A DNA stretch of 64,000 nucleotides from positions 1 through 64,000 of the forward strand of contig JAOALB010000118.1 in the NCBI GenBank assembly GCA_025331125.1, in the 5' to 3' direction. The notes under the pieces were generated by a model. It searched no databases and was not told the origin of the DNA. It was given only the letters and a program-made list of their open reading frames with translations. The DNA is from Mycogone perniciosa (Eukaryota; Ascomycota; Sordariomycetes; Hypocreales; Hypocreaceae). How positions within the stretch are numbered: position 1 is the stretch's first letter; the number at the start of each line of letters is the position of its first letter. The translations under genes and the position numbers were made by a program. Positions 33,398 through 46,185 of the stretch are shown one piece after another.

Positions 33398-34144
33398 CAT
33401 ACTTTTGGCCTTGTTCACACAAGCCCCAACCCAACCAACCAGCCCTGTAGAAATGATAGATGGTACTAGCAGGAGTAGTAGCAGTAGTAGCAGTAATATG
33501 AATCGGAGTTAAATATATGCACGCAAAAGCATGTCAAGGGGTGTGCGCAAGGACATGGACTGGATTCCGCCTATTCGCCAATGACGTGTCAGAGCGGGAA
33601 ATACATCATGGTGATGACAAAGAAAAGGCCGACGGTATTGCATCACATCACAACAAAGAAATAACAGAGTAGTCCTCTTCGTATGCGCAAGATAGCCATG
33701 AATCAGAGTTCCAAGTAGTATTCATTTGATTTCCTTTTGAGAACGCCTTAAATATCTCGCCGCCATTTGTTGAAACTCATCCATCATTGTTCATTTGAGA
33801 CACCAACTGACCAACCAACCCCCTGCCCGCCCACTCAATCCCGAAGCAACACACATGCATGACGTCTATGGTGGCTCAGCGAGCCTAGTAATAATATCCA
33901 AACACCGGGCCAAGAAAAAAGAATAGGAGAGATAAGAGACGCGTAAGAATAGTATGAATTAGGATTCATCGAGGCTGCCCAGCCCAGTGATCCTGGGAAA
34001 TCATGACGGAAACATAATTGGACCGACCATCCGCCCCTCACCCAGGCTCGTATCCTTGACAATCCATGCATGCATGCATGAGCAAAATATGTCGAAAAGA
34101 AGAAAGGCTCCGAAGATAGTATGAGAAACATAGTGAGGTGGAAA

Positions 34145-35400
34145 TTATAGTCGCATCGAGTCGTCTTCGTAACCCGCGTAAATCATTGGATCGCTCATAC
34201 CCATCATGACCCCAGGGTTAGGACATGACGACAACACATGAGGCTTAATCCCAAAGTCGGCCTTTGCCATTCCAAAATTAGACTTGACCAGTGCCGGATT
34301 GAGCATGTCCATGTCCTGTATTACTCCAGCCTGCATAAAGTGCATCGTCATGTCGTTAGGCGTAAGCTGCTTCGGCAGCGTCCAGTCGGAGAATGCAGGT
34401 AATGACGGCGACTGCGTCGCAGGGAACAGAGCGCTGGTGTCAAGATCCGTTGGCCCAGGGTGACTGAATTCGAAGTCGGTGCTGCTACCAGCGAAGCTCT
34501 GTGGCGACATCGTCATGGGGTTATTATGGCTGCCAAAGACTGCTCTCCTGTAGTCGATCTCGATGTCGGAATGGTCGAGCTCGGATGATGAGGCGCGATC
34601 GGCGCGACTGTATACTGCGGGTGAGTCGTTCTCCTTGGTGTCCTTGTGCTGCGCCTCTGCGGCGTCATGCTGTTGCTGCTCCTCGAGCTGGCGCGCGAGC
34701 TCAGCCATGCCGGCTTCGTCTTCGGGGAATACTGAGTGCACGGGCAGGTCGATGTCGCTGTTGGGACGAATGCAGCCCAGCTTCTGGGCAATGTTGTGGA
34801 TGACGGGTTGGCCTCGGTCGTTGAGCTCGGGCTCACCTAGGTCCCATTGTTGGTTGTTCCTGACCATTGAGTAGAGCTTGTGAACGGTGGCAATGAGAGC
34901 GAATTGGGTGTTCTCAAGAACCTCCGCATATCTAGTCCCCCCCGTGTTAGTCAATTGACCGCAGACAGATGGCTCTGGAGTGACAGTCGTGAACATACCC
35001 TCTGGGGAGCTGCTTGTATTCCATCTTCTTGCGGACACTGGCCGTGCAAACAAGTCCGTCGTCCTTACACCTCTTACAAGGGAATTCACCATCGCACTGG
35101 ACGAAATCATGTTAGTCAGTTGACAGCTATATGAGTTCACCAGGGGCTGCCAATTACCTTTGTCTTCTTCATTCGACACCTCTCGCAAGCCTTCCACACC
35201 CTCTTGTGTCTTCCATCCAGACCAGCGCTATGTGTAACCTGCTCATGATGGTGTACGGCCGCGGCGCCGGAGGCACGCTTTGATGTGCGATGAGTCGGCT
35301 TGAGTGACTTTGTACTTGACGCAGTGGCTCTTCTTGATGCTGATGACGCCGAAGACTTCTGGTCCTCCGCGGGGGGCGAAGGCAGGTTATGAGAGACCAT
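34145..35400 (-). CDS. Zn2Cys6 fungal transcription factor
   Basis: Exons 35400..35158, 35096..34999 and 34931..34145 encode 375 residues from the ATG at 35400. I prefer this start for its ACAATGG context and the CA-rich leader before it; an in-frame ATG at 35451 would add 17 residues. The zinc cluster is C72-C75-C82-C88-C91-C98 (CERCRMKKTKCDGEFPC and on), preceded by basic residues, and an intron falls exactly between Lys81 and Cys82. After it comes a conserved stretch (YAEVLENTQFALIATVHKLY, NIAQKLGCIRP) and a Ser/Asp/Pro-rich C-terminus that looks like an activation region. No fungal-specific middle homology domain is obvious. It would bind CGG-type sites; targets are unknown. It stands alone between two long gene-free regions. 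Confidence 0.85.
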
Positions 35401-38400
35401 TGTCGCTTGTGGCTGTGTGTATAAATGTGTATGAGATGGGTATGTGGTCATCGAGTCAAGCCTGCGGGGTGTCAAGTGAGACAAACAACCACCACAGGAT
35501 AAGTGAATAGGTGTTTTGTGTGTAATGGGGTATCAGGGCAGAGGGGGATTAGAAGAGAGGAAAGGCAGGAGAAGGTATTCCTCAGACCCAGCGGCACGGG
35601 ATCGGCGATGTATAAATAAAGATGCCCGAGAGGCTTAATAATTCGAGATCTCGTTGGTGGGCAGCGTTATATAACGAACGGGCAGTGAACGAGGGGGGTG
35701 CAGAGTAGAGTTATGAATGCATGAATATGAGAGGTATGACTAGATATGACACCAAATGGCGCGGCGCAATCATGACCCGTTTGTGCAAACAGGATTATGT
35801 GAGCTTGGACCCAACTCAGTCAAGTCCTCGGAGTCTTTTTATTAATGATTAATGTGATGGGGATGCATCTGGCTTCTTGGGGACTGGCACTGGGCTTGGC
35901 TGGCTTGCAGACTGGGGACCTTGTGCGGAGTATGTATGTACATACGTTCAATTTGTCACTTTGTCACCTTGTCACTCTGTACGGAGTACACGTACGAGTA
36001 CACCAGGTAAACCCGGCTGCAGCTGCGGGGGCGTGGCATTAGCCATCGGCGACAGCTTTACGTCCGAGAGGCGAAGACCAGTGGCAGGGCTGATGGCTGA
36101 CCCGCCTAGACTCCTTTTTTTCTTCACTCTGTGAACTGTCCATGTCCGTGGACCATGAGAGCGAGGCTACGGAGTACTTGTGGGTATTTCTGCACCTGCA
36201 GGTCAGTCGCAAGAACCTACTCGATAGCACCGTGTTATGAGGTATGTTCTCCGTCGGTAAGTCTGCCGTTAACGTTGAATGCATTCTAGTGCTACGAGTA
36301 TGCTCTGGATGCAAGTACGAATAGTATATTAGATATACGGCGTACGGGCCGACACAAGCCAGCGGCTCGAGGCTAAGAGGCGTACAAACAAACTCCGCGC
36401 CGACGAGCGGACTTGAAGGCTAATTCCATTACCGTTTTACCACTCGCAGAAGTACTTGCGAGAAGTACTTAGCTGCTACTAAGCAGAAATGTGGGCTAAA
36501 AATGGTCGATGGCTCGGATCAGTGGGCCGACTCAGCTCTTCTGTGACATCTTGCGGGCAACAGTCAGAATACCCATCTGATACAATAATCCTTAGGCATC
36601 ACCACCAATTGATCACGATACTACATGGCTATAGATGATACACGCAAAAGGCCTGTCTCGTCAAGCAATTTGAAGGGGAGGGTGGGCCGCCGTTGAGGAG
36701 CCATAAGGCAAAAGCGTGACTGCAGGGATCGGGATCTAATACTCGTATATGTTGATAATCATGACAGATACTGATGCTGAATAATTGCCGGCTTAAAAAA
36801 GCACGCCGCGCGCGCCTGATTTAGCTGGTAGTATTTTAGTCCAGGCCCCAAGCCCTACCAAATAACCACCGTCGACGTTCTTATTACAATCAAAGGCCAA
36901 TACGACGTATTGCTGACAGAAAAGACACCGAGAAACGGGGGGGCTACAGTTATTACCGCGTTGGGCAGTAGGTCCCACTGTAACTACTGGTAGCACTACT
37001 ACCTACCCAATCTAAGTATTTAATCCAGTATCTCGCACTTCTCGTATCTCTCGCTCATTGGAGCAGCAATCAGGTGATCTAGAGACGAGAAAGAAAGAAA
37101 GAAAAAAAAGTTCTGCTAGACTTCCGGCCTAATGCTCAACCATAACGCAATGCCAACGGTAGGGCTCGACGGGAGGCTAAAACATCAGCTCGGCGCTCGG
37201 TGGCGGCGTCCGTCACGCCTTCACTGGCTTCCCAACTACCGTGATGATACAGCGTACCGCCGTGGTGGTGCAGCGCAGGATCATGAATTAACGTGTGGGT
37301 ACTAGTAGTACTAGTAGTGCTGCTATTAACAGAGACATCCAATTCCCGGGACAATGGTGGTCTCCCCGTGTGTTGAGGCAGTGCTCGTAGTACTTGGGTA
37401 TCTGTCACTGTCATCCGATCCGATATCAGACGGCAAAAAGGCGACCGTTTCGGATTTCGGGCCAGCCTTCAAGACCGTAGGTGGTGACGTATGTACGGAG
37501 TACCTATGTATGTATGCGTTTCCATGCTTGGAGCAACTGCACGGCATTTATTATACATGCCGACGGGCTTTAACCTGCCAATGACAGCATTCACTACAAG
37601 TGCATAAGACACACAAAAAAACGAACAAGACATCCTGTCCTTACTTCGTACAACTCAACCGAAATTTAGAGGGGAAAAAGGTGAGACGTTCGCCTAACCA
37701 ACGTGGGTGGCTGCCCACTCTGCAGATAGTATTGCTTTCGAAAGTGACAGGTAACCTCTTGTGTTTACATCACAAACAGAATACCACACAACTGCTCTCA
37801 GGTATTTAGCACATCAAATCCAAGGAAAACATTTATTCCCGTCTTCTTCTACCGATTCCCCATCCGCCCACCAGTCCTCCAATGCACGTGCGATGAGCTT
37901 TTTCTCCTCAGGGCGCATGCCCGTGCCAACTCCGTAGTTGTCCACCGAATTGTCTCCGCTCCGCATTGGAAAAAAAGTTACGGGATCATCCGAACGAGGG
38001 ATTGACGTCAATGGTGCTCACAAATCAGTTTCTTTGTATTATGACCTACATCTCGCCTCACTTTTTGCTTTCCATAATATATGAGACATGCCACCAGCCA
38101 GCAACTGATTCCGATTCCGCATACCAACCATCTAAATACATAATACTGCGTACGGAGTGCATCTAGTAGGATGTGGTGTGAAATCCCCAATGGCGCAGCC
38201 AATCGAACTATCCATTGACATCGCAAGGTCAGGGGCCTCGGGGCAGCACACCATCCCATCTCAGAGTTGCATGTTGCGGATATCATTCCCACACTTCTTC
38301 TGATCGGTAGCGATGCCGGCTAATGAATCAGATTCACGCCCATCCATTGATATGATTGCTTTACATTTACCTAATGCACAGCAGCATTCTTGGCCTCAGT

Positions 38401-39281
38401 TAGACCCATGATGGTGGCTATCAGTATGTATCCGATCCCGACCTAACTCCGCTGGTGTATCATCATAGAAAACGGCAACCCTTCCGTACATCACAACTAG
38501 GCACGGCGATTTCGCAATTGGAGCGGCCCGTGCAGTGGATACCGGCCTCGGCTTTGAGCGAAGGCTCCACGGATCAGAGGAGGTCTTGATTCGCATTGGC
38601 CGCTCAATGATGAAGCTTTTTTTTTTTCCTTCTTGTGCTTTCCCTGCCGTTTTCTCCTCATACGCACCCTGATGTCATTGCATCATCAGGTCAATATCTA
38701 GGTACCACTATCGTAGGCAACCGAGAAAATGGAGTCACCGGTTTACTAAACATCCCAAGCCCACTTCAGAGACAAAATATTCTGATTAGTGTACTCCGTA
38801 CGGAGCACCACTTAAAAGCCGACATGAGTGATTACCAATCCTCGTTCGTGAGCAACCGCTCTTAGTCGCATTCGTGTATCGCAGCCCACCACTTCGGCGC
38901 CTTTTTCGCCCTCCTCTCGCATCCCTGTGACCGCCCCCAAAGAACCCGCGCGCGAAAAAACACAAATCCCTTCCGTCCGTCCTTCTAGAAGCATGCTCAA
39001 ACTCGGTCCTGACTTTCGTGCCGATCGTCTCTCGCCCGGTACGACGTCGGCTCCGCTCTAATAATCGGCTTTACCACTGGATCAAAACCGTAATATTTTC
39101 TTCTTTGGGGATTTCTCTATGTACAATACGGTATAGTTTTTATGTAACAATTGGTTGATGATTATGAAGTGCTTACTTGCATGCAATGGAGTTGAAGGCA
39201 TTAATATCGGTGGATAAGCAATAGTGTGAACCATAGGGCGTGAAGGAGCGCTACCTATTACGAGGCACTTGATATGGAGGA

Positions 39282-39317
39282 GTAGTACGGAGTACGGAGC
39301 ACGGAGTACTCCATACT
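39282..39317. repeat. Clustered TACGGAGTAC motif copies
   Basis: Three overlapping direct copies (AGTACGGAGTACGGAGC, then ACGGAGTACTCC) ending in an inverted partner. This is the densest copy cluster in the window. Confidence 0.85.
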
Positions 39318-39704
39318 AAAGTAGTCTTATTACTCCATACTGCAGAAATACGGAACAATCCGTCTACCTAACCATACTCGTACTCGTAGGCGTCTCCTTT
39401 TCCAGAAAAGGGGAAAACTCCCCTGACCTAGCCTCACGAAATACACGGCCATCCGCCACCGAGCCGATCATCAACTTTTGACACCGCGCCAAAAACATCA
39501 AAAACCGCTATTCTCCTCGAGTCATGTTTCTGTTCTCAACTCGGTGCTGACCAAACTGTCAGTCATGATTTTTCCGTCGACCTGGTTATTCCCCAGTGCC
39601 TGGTTTTCACGCCAGCAAATTAGCGAAATCCTTCTAAGCATCCCATCGTAACCACGATTCTAGGGGCTCCTCTCATCTACGCCGGCCCAAGCAAATCCTT
39701 GCTT

Positions 39705-39727
39705 GTAGTAGTAGTAGTAGTAGTAGC
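39705..39727. repeat. (GTA)n microsatellite
   Basis: About seven to eight consecutive GTA triplets (same family as the AGT/ACT runs elsewhere), in the spacer upstream of the LanC-like gene end. Confidence 0.85.
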
Positions 39728-40899
39728 ACCCAATCTCTTGGGAAATTTTCCATGACTCTTATTACTTGGCAGCTTGGCAGCGTCATTGAGGCCCTCCGTG
39801 ATATCTCAGACTCTGCGAACTCGCTCAACGTCACATGTTCAATCGATTCGCCGGTCTCTCCACTCTTTGTACTCTTTCCCCCCCTGTTCCTAATTATGGA
39901 GTCGGACCGAGCTCATATGGAACCCCTGGTTAATATCTCTCATTGATCGCCGGTCGTCAACAACCGAGACCTACTAGTTTGCGTATCCAGCAAGGCTGAA
40001 AAAACCACTCCGCTCCGCCAACGCGGCAAGCCACCGGCCGACGACATGGTAAGCAGAGACGGTGGGAATCCTTTCATTGAAAAAAAAAGCACACAAAGTG
40101 CTGACTGACAGTGGCGTGATCCGAGACCGACTCTCCACTCTGCAAGTTTGCCGATGGAACTGCCGAAATGTTTGCGACCCGGTTCTCGGCCGAGTGGCTT
40201 CATCCGTTGTTGAAAGAGAAAACCTGGAATCTCCGCGGAAATATCCCCTTGCGGATGACTTAAACCCGCAATTTGAGATCTAGCCTTGAAGGGAATTTGC
40301 ACTTACTAATTATAGGTAAGGCGGGAGTAAGCATTACCTATTCCTGTGAGAGCTATCTTCTTACATACTACTCATGCTGGATCTCATCTGTTATTAGCTG
40401 GATCTCGCGTTCTAGTTAGAGGAGATGATCTGGTCTAGCTGCCTTGAACTCGGCAACTTACCGGCCCTTTGGATTGCTACCAGAACTGCGTTGAAACAAG
40501 AGCTGCATTGTTGCTACATCGCTACTACATCGCAACAACGAAGTATCTCCATTGACAAAGCCGACATTTTGACGAACTGTGCGGATTGCCGAGGAGCCGA
40601 AGAAGCCCCACAGAATCCGAGACCCATTGCCGTGATAAACCCGCGGCTCCATTTCTCTCCACATGAAAGTCGACAGTGACATCATACGAGAACGAGCGAG
40701 TGCGATAACGAAATCGGTCACCCGCGCAATTAATTTTCCATCTTAGCAACTTCAGTGGGCATTTGGATCCGATAGATTCAATTATATCATATTGTATGAG
40801 GCAAACTAGGGGTCCAGCCGATGGGCCATCATTCCCTTCATAGGTACCATTGAATGAGTCCACTCTATTTACTCAAGGGGTGGGCCTGATGCACGGCGG

Positions 40900-42125
40900 C
40901 TACACATCCGTAAATGGGATGATGGGCGGTTGCTCTTGTTCACAGACAGCCCATGTCCAGGCCGCACTTGTGTGATAATTGAATGTAACAGCCATCTTTT
41001 GATCGTAGCCAGCTGGCTTGAACACTTCAGGATCATTCCTCCTCGCCTCCTCGACTGCCTCGACTGTTGCGCTGGCGAGGAAGTGTTCTCTGAGGGCTCC
41101 ACGGGGAAGGGCGCTGGCTTACAGGTCACTGACTGGGGACCAAAGGATGTGGTGAAGGGAGGCGTGCTTGACTTACAGTGCGTTTCCAAAAATTCCGTGG
41201 CAGAGATTCGGTTCTTTCTGAGCAAACCGCGTTGCCAGACAACATCTTGCGCCTTGAGGATGGCAGCATCGATTCGGTCTTGCAGCTCAGGGAAGTAGGG
41301 CCGTATTGCTTGAAGAGAATAAATGAACCCTGGAGCACCATGGCACCACTGCACCAGCCCTGACGTGTCGCCATCATTCAAAGATTGTCTAGTCTTTGGC
41401 CAATTCCCATCCTTCTGCAGATCTAGCAGAGCTTGGAGTTTACCCGCCAATTTTGGTGCAAGGGAAGGGGTTGTCAAGACAAGCTGCACGACGATTCCGA
41501 TGTCACCATGGCCAGCTCCAAAAAACTGTTTACCATTCCACTCCCAACCATCATCGCCGTCTTGCCTGGATGCCATGATTTTCTCCGAGATTTGCGAAAT
41601 GGGAATCTCAAGGGAGACAGCGCTTTCGGGAGCCCAATGACGTATCAATCTCATCAGATAGAGCAGACCGGCCCTGCCGTATACCAGTTCCGACTCGAAA
41701 GGATCTTTCTGTGAGGCGGGGTATGGGCCAAGCAATGCTGGAATATTGGAGAGGAAGACCTGTACATCGCTGTCTTTTTTGCTAATACACGCTCGAAGGG
41801 CCTCATATGACAGCTTCTCGCTAAGTAGGCCACTGACTCCATCGTCAAGGGTGAGTTCTCCTCGATCCCCATCAAGGTATTGTTGGGCCCAATGTAGAAG
41901 ATTATGGCCCTGGATCTGCAGGTCTGGGTATAGAGCAGCAATTTGGAGGAAGAGGTATGAAATGCCGTTGGATCCAACAAGAATTCCACCCTGCGCTCCC
42001 TTATCGTGGGTCTGCTGTGGAGGTGTGTCCTTGAGGACATGTTCTAGCGACGACGTCATCAACTCCAGCGGCGACTGAGCCAATGATCGCGTCGAGAGGT
42101 CGTTAGGTATGTATCGCAGCTCCAT
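40900..42125 (-). pseudogene. LanC-like (lanthionine synthetase C-like) protein gene with one frame break
   Basis: Exon 1 runs 42125..41177 and exon 2 41113..40900, about 387 residues if the frame is restored. It has the LanC-like alpha-toroid pattern: GSNGISYLFL, ELVYGRAGLLYLMRL, GAGHGDIGIVVQ, VQWCHGAPGFIY and then EPNLCHGIFGNAL. The zinc ligands would be the Cys of WCHGAPG and the Cys-His of CHGIFGN. The second zinc motif is out of frame with the first: around 41214-41217 one base seems missing in an A run (read on this strand), and adding one base rejoins both halves and makes the donor at 41176 and exon 2 (LPRGALREHFLASATVEAV) in phase. Eukaryotic LanC-like proteins add glutathione to dehydroamino acids; the role in fungi is unclear. 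Either a recent mutation or a homopolymer sequencing error; the rest is well preserved. Confidence 0.8.
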
Positions 42126-42658
42126 GACGGATGAGGCTTTGGGTACCAGTGCTATGAACTCTCTAAAAAGAGGGCGAGAATGGGGATTTTAAGTTCGCAG
42201 TGCGTATTGGAACAGCGCAAACGGCTGTGTTCCCCAGATGTGCTAATGTGGGGTGACGTTGCAAGCTGACGCAGCACAGCTGGCCGAAGAGTCATCTTTA
42301 TCGTAAGACGGCGCAATGAATCCCGAAAGACTGTGCATATTTTCTTATACATAACTAGATGGGGGACCTTATTGTCGGGCTGCAAATCATTGGAATGGAA
42401 AGGAAAGGATAGGTTCGATTTTAGGAGACGATTGAACAAAATCCGGGGAATCGGCCCCACATGCCGATCCGGCATTCAAAGATGATGACGACATGAATCG
42501 AGCATGAACGGATGGAGGAAGGCTCCTTCCAGATAAATTGATGACCGCAAGATTTTGGTTAAAGACAAAACTTGGTTCCTTTCAATTCAGCACAAGAGTG
42601 TTTTCAAGTCTTCAGCAGTTTCCATTCAATCCTCCAGCTTATTTCGGCAGATAACGCA
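42126..42658. promoter_or_regulatory. Divergent promoter, LanC-like gene and EI24-like gene
   Basis: 533 bp between divergent start codons. No binding site recognised and no other gene. The shared spacer means the two genes could be co-regulated. Confidence 0.5.
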
Positions 42659-43932
42659 ATGGCTGAACCATCCAAAGCCTCATCATCAGAACGTGTGAGA
42701 AATCGCGTAGCCGATTCCGTTGGCGACAGAGCCCAGCATGTCTTGTAAGGCATCAAACTGTCTTTGCACCAGATCTTAACTCACTCGATGTGCTCCAGGA
42801 AGGAAGATTACGATAAAGCAAGGGCAATGGCTATCGATGCAGCAAAGAGTCGAGCGTACCTCTACCCTATAAAGGTGACTGCCTCTACCCGAATTTCCCA
42901 ACTTGCAAAGGATGATCCTAGTACTGACTGAACCATTCAGGGAATATTTTACTTTGTCTCCCATAGAGCTTTATGGAAACCATTCCTCTCCCGACTCGGC
43001 CCCTATGCCACGCTTTCTGTCAGTGTAATTGCTGGCATGTTCGCCTTCACTTATGTCCCACAACTAGCTGCCCTCGTCTTTGTCAATGGGCCACTGGCAG
43101 TTTTCACAACTACTCTTCTGGTACTAAATGAGAGTTCTACAATTATAAACATCGCCTCCCGTGGCTGGCTGCTTCATGATGCCCTCCTTGACTCCTTTGA
43201 TGGCACGCTTGTTGCCAGAAACGCTACGACCATTGTCCAGCAAGGTCGTGAAATTAGACCTGGCACTGATTTCATGCAAAAGCTTGGGAAAATATTGAAG
43301 AGTCCATTTGAAAAGATCGGCCCTACGGCCCTGGTTAGATACGTAATGTATCTGCCGTTGAACTTCATTCCTGTGGTGGGCACAATCGCATTCATTCTTC
43401 TCCAAGGTCGGTGCGACTTCAGTATTTTAAATGATGATTCCAACTAATACCCATACAGGCCGGAATAGAGGGAGAACTGTTCACGGCCGGGTGAGTTACC
43501 ACATTCGAGCTTGGAAGGCATTGCTAACGGTATCCAAGTACTTTCAACTTAAGAATTGGTCATCATCCCAGAGATCAAGCTGGCTGGATAAACATACCGG
43601 CTCATATTCATCGTACGTCAGCTACATATGATATACTTTCCGCCTGCTTAATATCCTTGTTGCACTTTCTTAATATGGAGCCTCACTGACTGTATCTGTG
43701 GCAGATTCGGAGTTGTTGCCACTCTGCTAGAGATGATTCCGATCGCGTCCATGTTTTTCACGTATACAAACTCTGGTAGGATATATTACCTTGAACATGT
43801 CTCATGATATGCATCGTACTAACGGACTTAGTTGGTGCTGCCCTCTGGGCCGCTGATATTGAGGCGCACAGCTCCGCCATGACGAAGGAAACTGCTCCAA
43901 AGTTGAGACAGGCAGCTGAAGATGTTGAATAA
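42659..43932 (+). CDS. EI24/Rrt8-like multi-pass membrane protein (outer spore wall protein family)
   Basis: Seven exons, 42659..42744, 42799..42874, 42941..43406, 43459..43490, 43539..43612, 43705..43775 and 43832..43932, encode 301 residues. The chain has a polar N-terminus, then hydrophobic helices (LGPYATLSVSVIAGMFAFTY, AALVFVNGPLAVFTTTLLVL, LPLNFIPVVGTIAFILLQ, VATLLEMIPIASMFF), and a short charged tail. This layout with PLNFIPVVGT matches the fungal EI24-related Rrt8/Lds group. In yeast those proteins sit on lipid droplets and the spore membrane and help deposit the outer spore wall; that role is inferred. Six introns of 48-92 nt all keep phase, and two have CTAAC-type branch sites. It is divergent from the LanC-like gene. 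Confidence 0.8.
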
Positions 43933-46185
43933 TTGATCAGCAACACTTGGTAATCAAACCAAAACATTGGTCCGAGGATTCCCTACTGTGAAATGGACGG
44001 GAACTATGCTGCGGTTTGCTGACGGATGTCAATGCGCCAGCAAGCGGCCCCAACAGTCAACCATGCTGAGTCGGGATTCATCGAGCGATCAAACGGGTGC
44101 TTGAAATTATAGGAGGATACCATCAGGTTACGCGGCTGGTGAGTTATTTCAAGAGAACGGCTGCTATTTTTAGCGACGGTGGCATTGTTGGAAACATAGT
44201 CATACTACTGGGAACGCAAAATTTCCAAGATCAAACATCCCAGTCAGAGTGGCTAGACGTCGGTCTCTAGAAAACGGTTTCATCGCCAGCAGGGAAGCAG
44301 TGGCTGAATGCTTTCAATTAGGCCCCAAGAAGTATGTGTCTTTTCCAATGCCTCCAAACCAGGATCCCGTCTCAGATTGTCTTGTTTTGCAGCACACCGT
44401 TTTATGCCTCCTCGTGCCAATACTTTTGCAATTGAATAGGTGATGACTCCATGGATTTCAGATCCGTGTGGATTAATTCGTCATCCAGGTGCAGTGAATT
44501 AACCTAGTGCACATCGAAGGGGTTATTGGTTAAGTCTGAGATGACATTAGGGTTCCTCTGCCGTGATTTGTTCTCGAATGCGGACCATTCTCGTCTATAC
44601 CTGCAGCTAGGCTCTTTCAGATGTCACACAAATAAACCGAGCGAGGCCGTTATCGCCTACAGCAGACCACAAGCGGCTAGCATGTAAGCGGAACGGAAAG
44701 TTCGTGGCCCTGACGGGCTGGATTGAGACACGGACAACACTTTACATGAAATCTGAAGGGCGAAGGAGCTTACCCGAGTCCTCGTACATTTCCCCCCAAG
44801 TCCAACACCCGGTAGCACAGGAAAACCGAAGACGCCGAGGCTTTGACGGCTTCTGGCAGCATCGGAATGGCAATCGAGTTATCAACAGGGGTACATGCTG
44901 CCGATGTGTCCAGCATTAAGAGTCTTTCCCCACCCGCAAGAGGCTCTGTTCGGATGCTTGGTAACACATGCTAAGATTCTACGATTGATGGCGTATGAGA
45001 CACACCGAGATCTGAGTGCTGGTAACATAGCTGGTTGCTCAGATCGCGCCGTAGATACACAGAACGCCACGGTTGTTGCATTGGGAGACGATGAACGAAG
45101 GTGTGAGAAAGAAGCTGAACACAATCACCCAGCCAATCACTGGCAAACGGAATGGATTCCTATGGGGATATGTGTCCATTTGGAAACCGAGCCTCGTGGT
45201 TGAGATTACCAGTAGTTCATTCTCTCAAATCGATCCCACGAATATGTTTGTGTGAAAGATGAAAAGCCACGCTGCTTTTCCATTTCCGGGATGATCCAGG
45301 AACAATAGGCATGGTTTTCACTTGACGACATCCGAGTCCACTTGGTGGCTATAGGGCTCCATTGACCGAGAATAGAAGGGGGATGCTGGTTTCATGGAAC
45401 ACAATGCGTCCTGTCATAATGCGAGGAGGCGTGTGTGCGAGGCACTTGCGGGAGACAAACGGTTAAGTCCAACAACCTATGGCGAGATATCCCGGATCAT
45501 GGCCGGGGAAGACCATCAATAGCGAGCTTCTGGGCTGATATCTCTGTTCGACTGAGATAAGCCCCCGTTGCAGCGGCTTGCCCAATGTAAGGATCAGGAT
45601 CAGATCCCATCGGGAGGAAGCAGCCGGGAAGAAAGGCTCAGCGCAGCTCTCACAGCTAGCCAGCGTGCGACCAGCTGGATGCCTCAGCTGTGTTTTCAAG
45701 TAGTGCTTGGATACTTCAAGGGACAGAGAGTCAGGCATCTTCTCCCAGATGGCAACAGGCGTGAGTGATGGGAGTAACTCCGCCAGCTGATTCTGGCTGA
45801 ACTGGCTAGTATCTGAACCCTCCCCTGTCGTGGCAGATGAAATTCCAGCTGCTCCCACGTTTCTCAGATTCTGTTCACTTTCTTCTCACTTCGCGGTGGC
45901 CTGTAAACGTCACGTCCGTGTTTTTTTCTCTTCTTAGGCGCGTCTCTTCACGCTCTTCCTTTTCCTCTCAACACATCTCGAAGAAACAACCACTTTCTTC
46001 AAGTCAAGAAGTCCACTCGTTGACGCTTTTCATCTTGCATCTTCGGATCTTTTTTTCGTTTCTGAGCACGCTTTACTATCTACAATTGTCGATTTACTGT
46101 AGGGAGAAGGTGAGTTAGCCCTGGTGCCTAGTTGCGAGGAGATGCATTGTTCTCAACATCAATAGCTTTGGAACCCCCACCCACA
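43933..46185. other. 2.25-kb spacer, possible transporter remnant
   Basis: No intact gene. On the minus strand near 45035-45180 a hydrophobic stretch (PVIGWVIVFSFFLTPSFIV) followed by a stop resembles a membrane helix of a degraded transporter; this is weak. The end holds the pyrimidine-rich leader of the Ser/Thr-rich gene, with a possible leader intron at 46110-46165. Confidence 0.45.
46110..46165 (+). other. Possible intron in the 5' leader of the Ser/Thr-rich gene
   Basis: A GTGAGT donor at 46110 and an ATAG acceptor ending at 46165 enclose 56 nt, just before the ATG at 46186. Splicing would remove an upstream in-frame ATG at 46132, leaving 46186 as the first start codon. Not proven. Confidence 0.35.

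Larger units (their letters stand above)
27927..34144. other. 6.2-kb gene-free region
   Basis: The longest stretch here without a gene I can support. Open frames are short, overlapping and on both strands, with no recognisable domain. Palindromic motif copies occur at about 28421-28440, 28633-28650, 31781-31800, 32241-32262, 32532-32543, 33242-33255 and 33361-33397. Mixed AGT/AGC triplets lie at about 33463-33500 and a CATG run at 34066-34080. Degraded transposon, non-coding RNA or the upstream region of an unseen gene are all possible; I see no terminal repeats or transposase motif. Confidence 0.5.
35401..40899. other. 5.5-kb gene-free region upstream of the Zn2Cys6 gene
   Basis: No supported coding exon. 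The first few hundred bases must be the leader and promoter of the transcription factor. Palindromic motif copies lie at about 35979-35989, 36169-36178, 37491-37503, 38148-38158, 38791-38806 and 39282-39317, ACT/AGT runs at about 37299-37325, and an AGT microsatellite at 39705-39727. Confidence 0.5.

Noticed and set aside
45463..45858. Minus-strand frame of 131 codons
   Set aside because: It starts at GTG, with no family signature and no clear splice extension; too weak to call.
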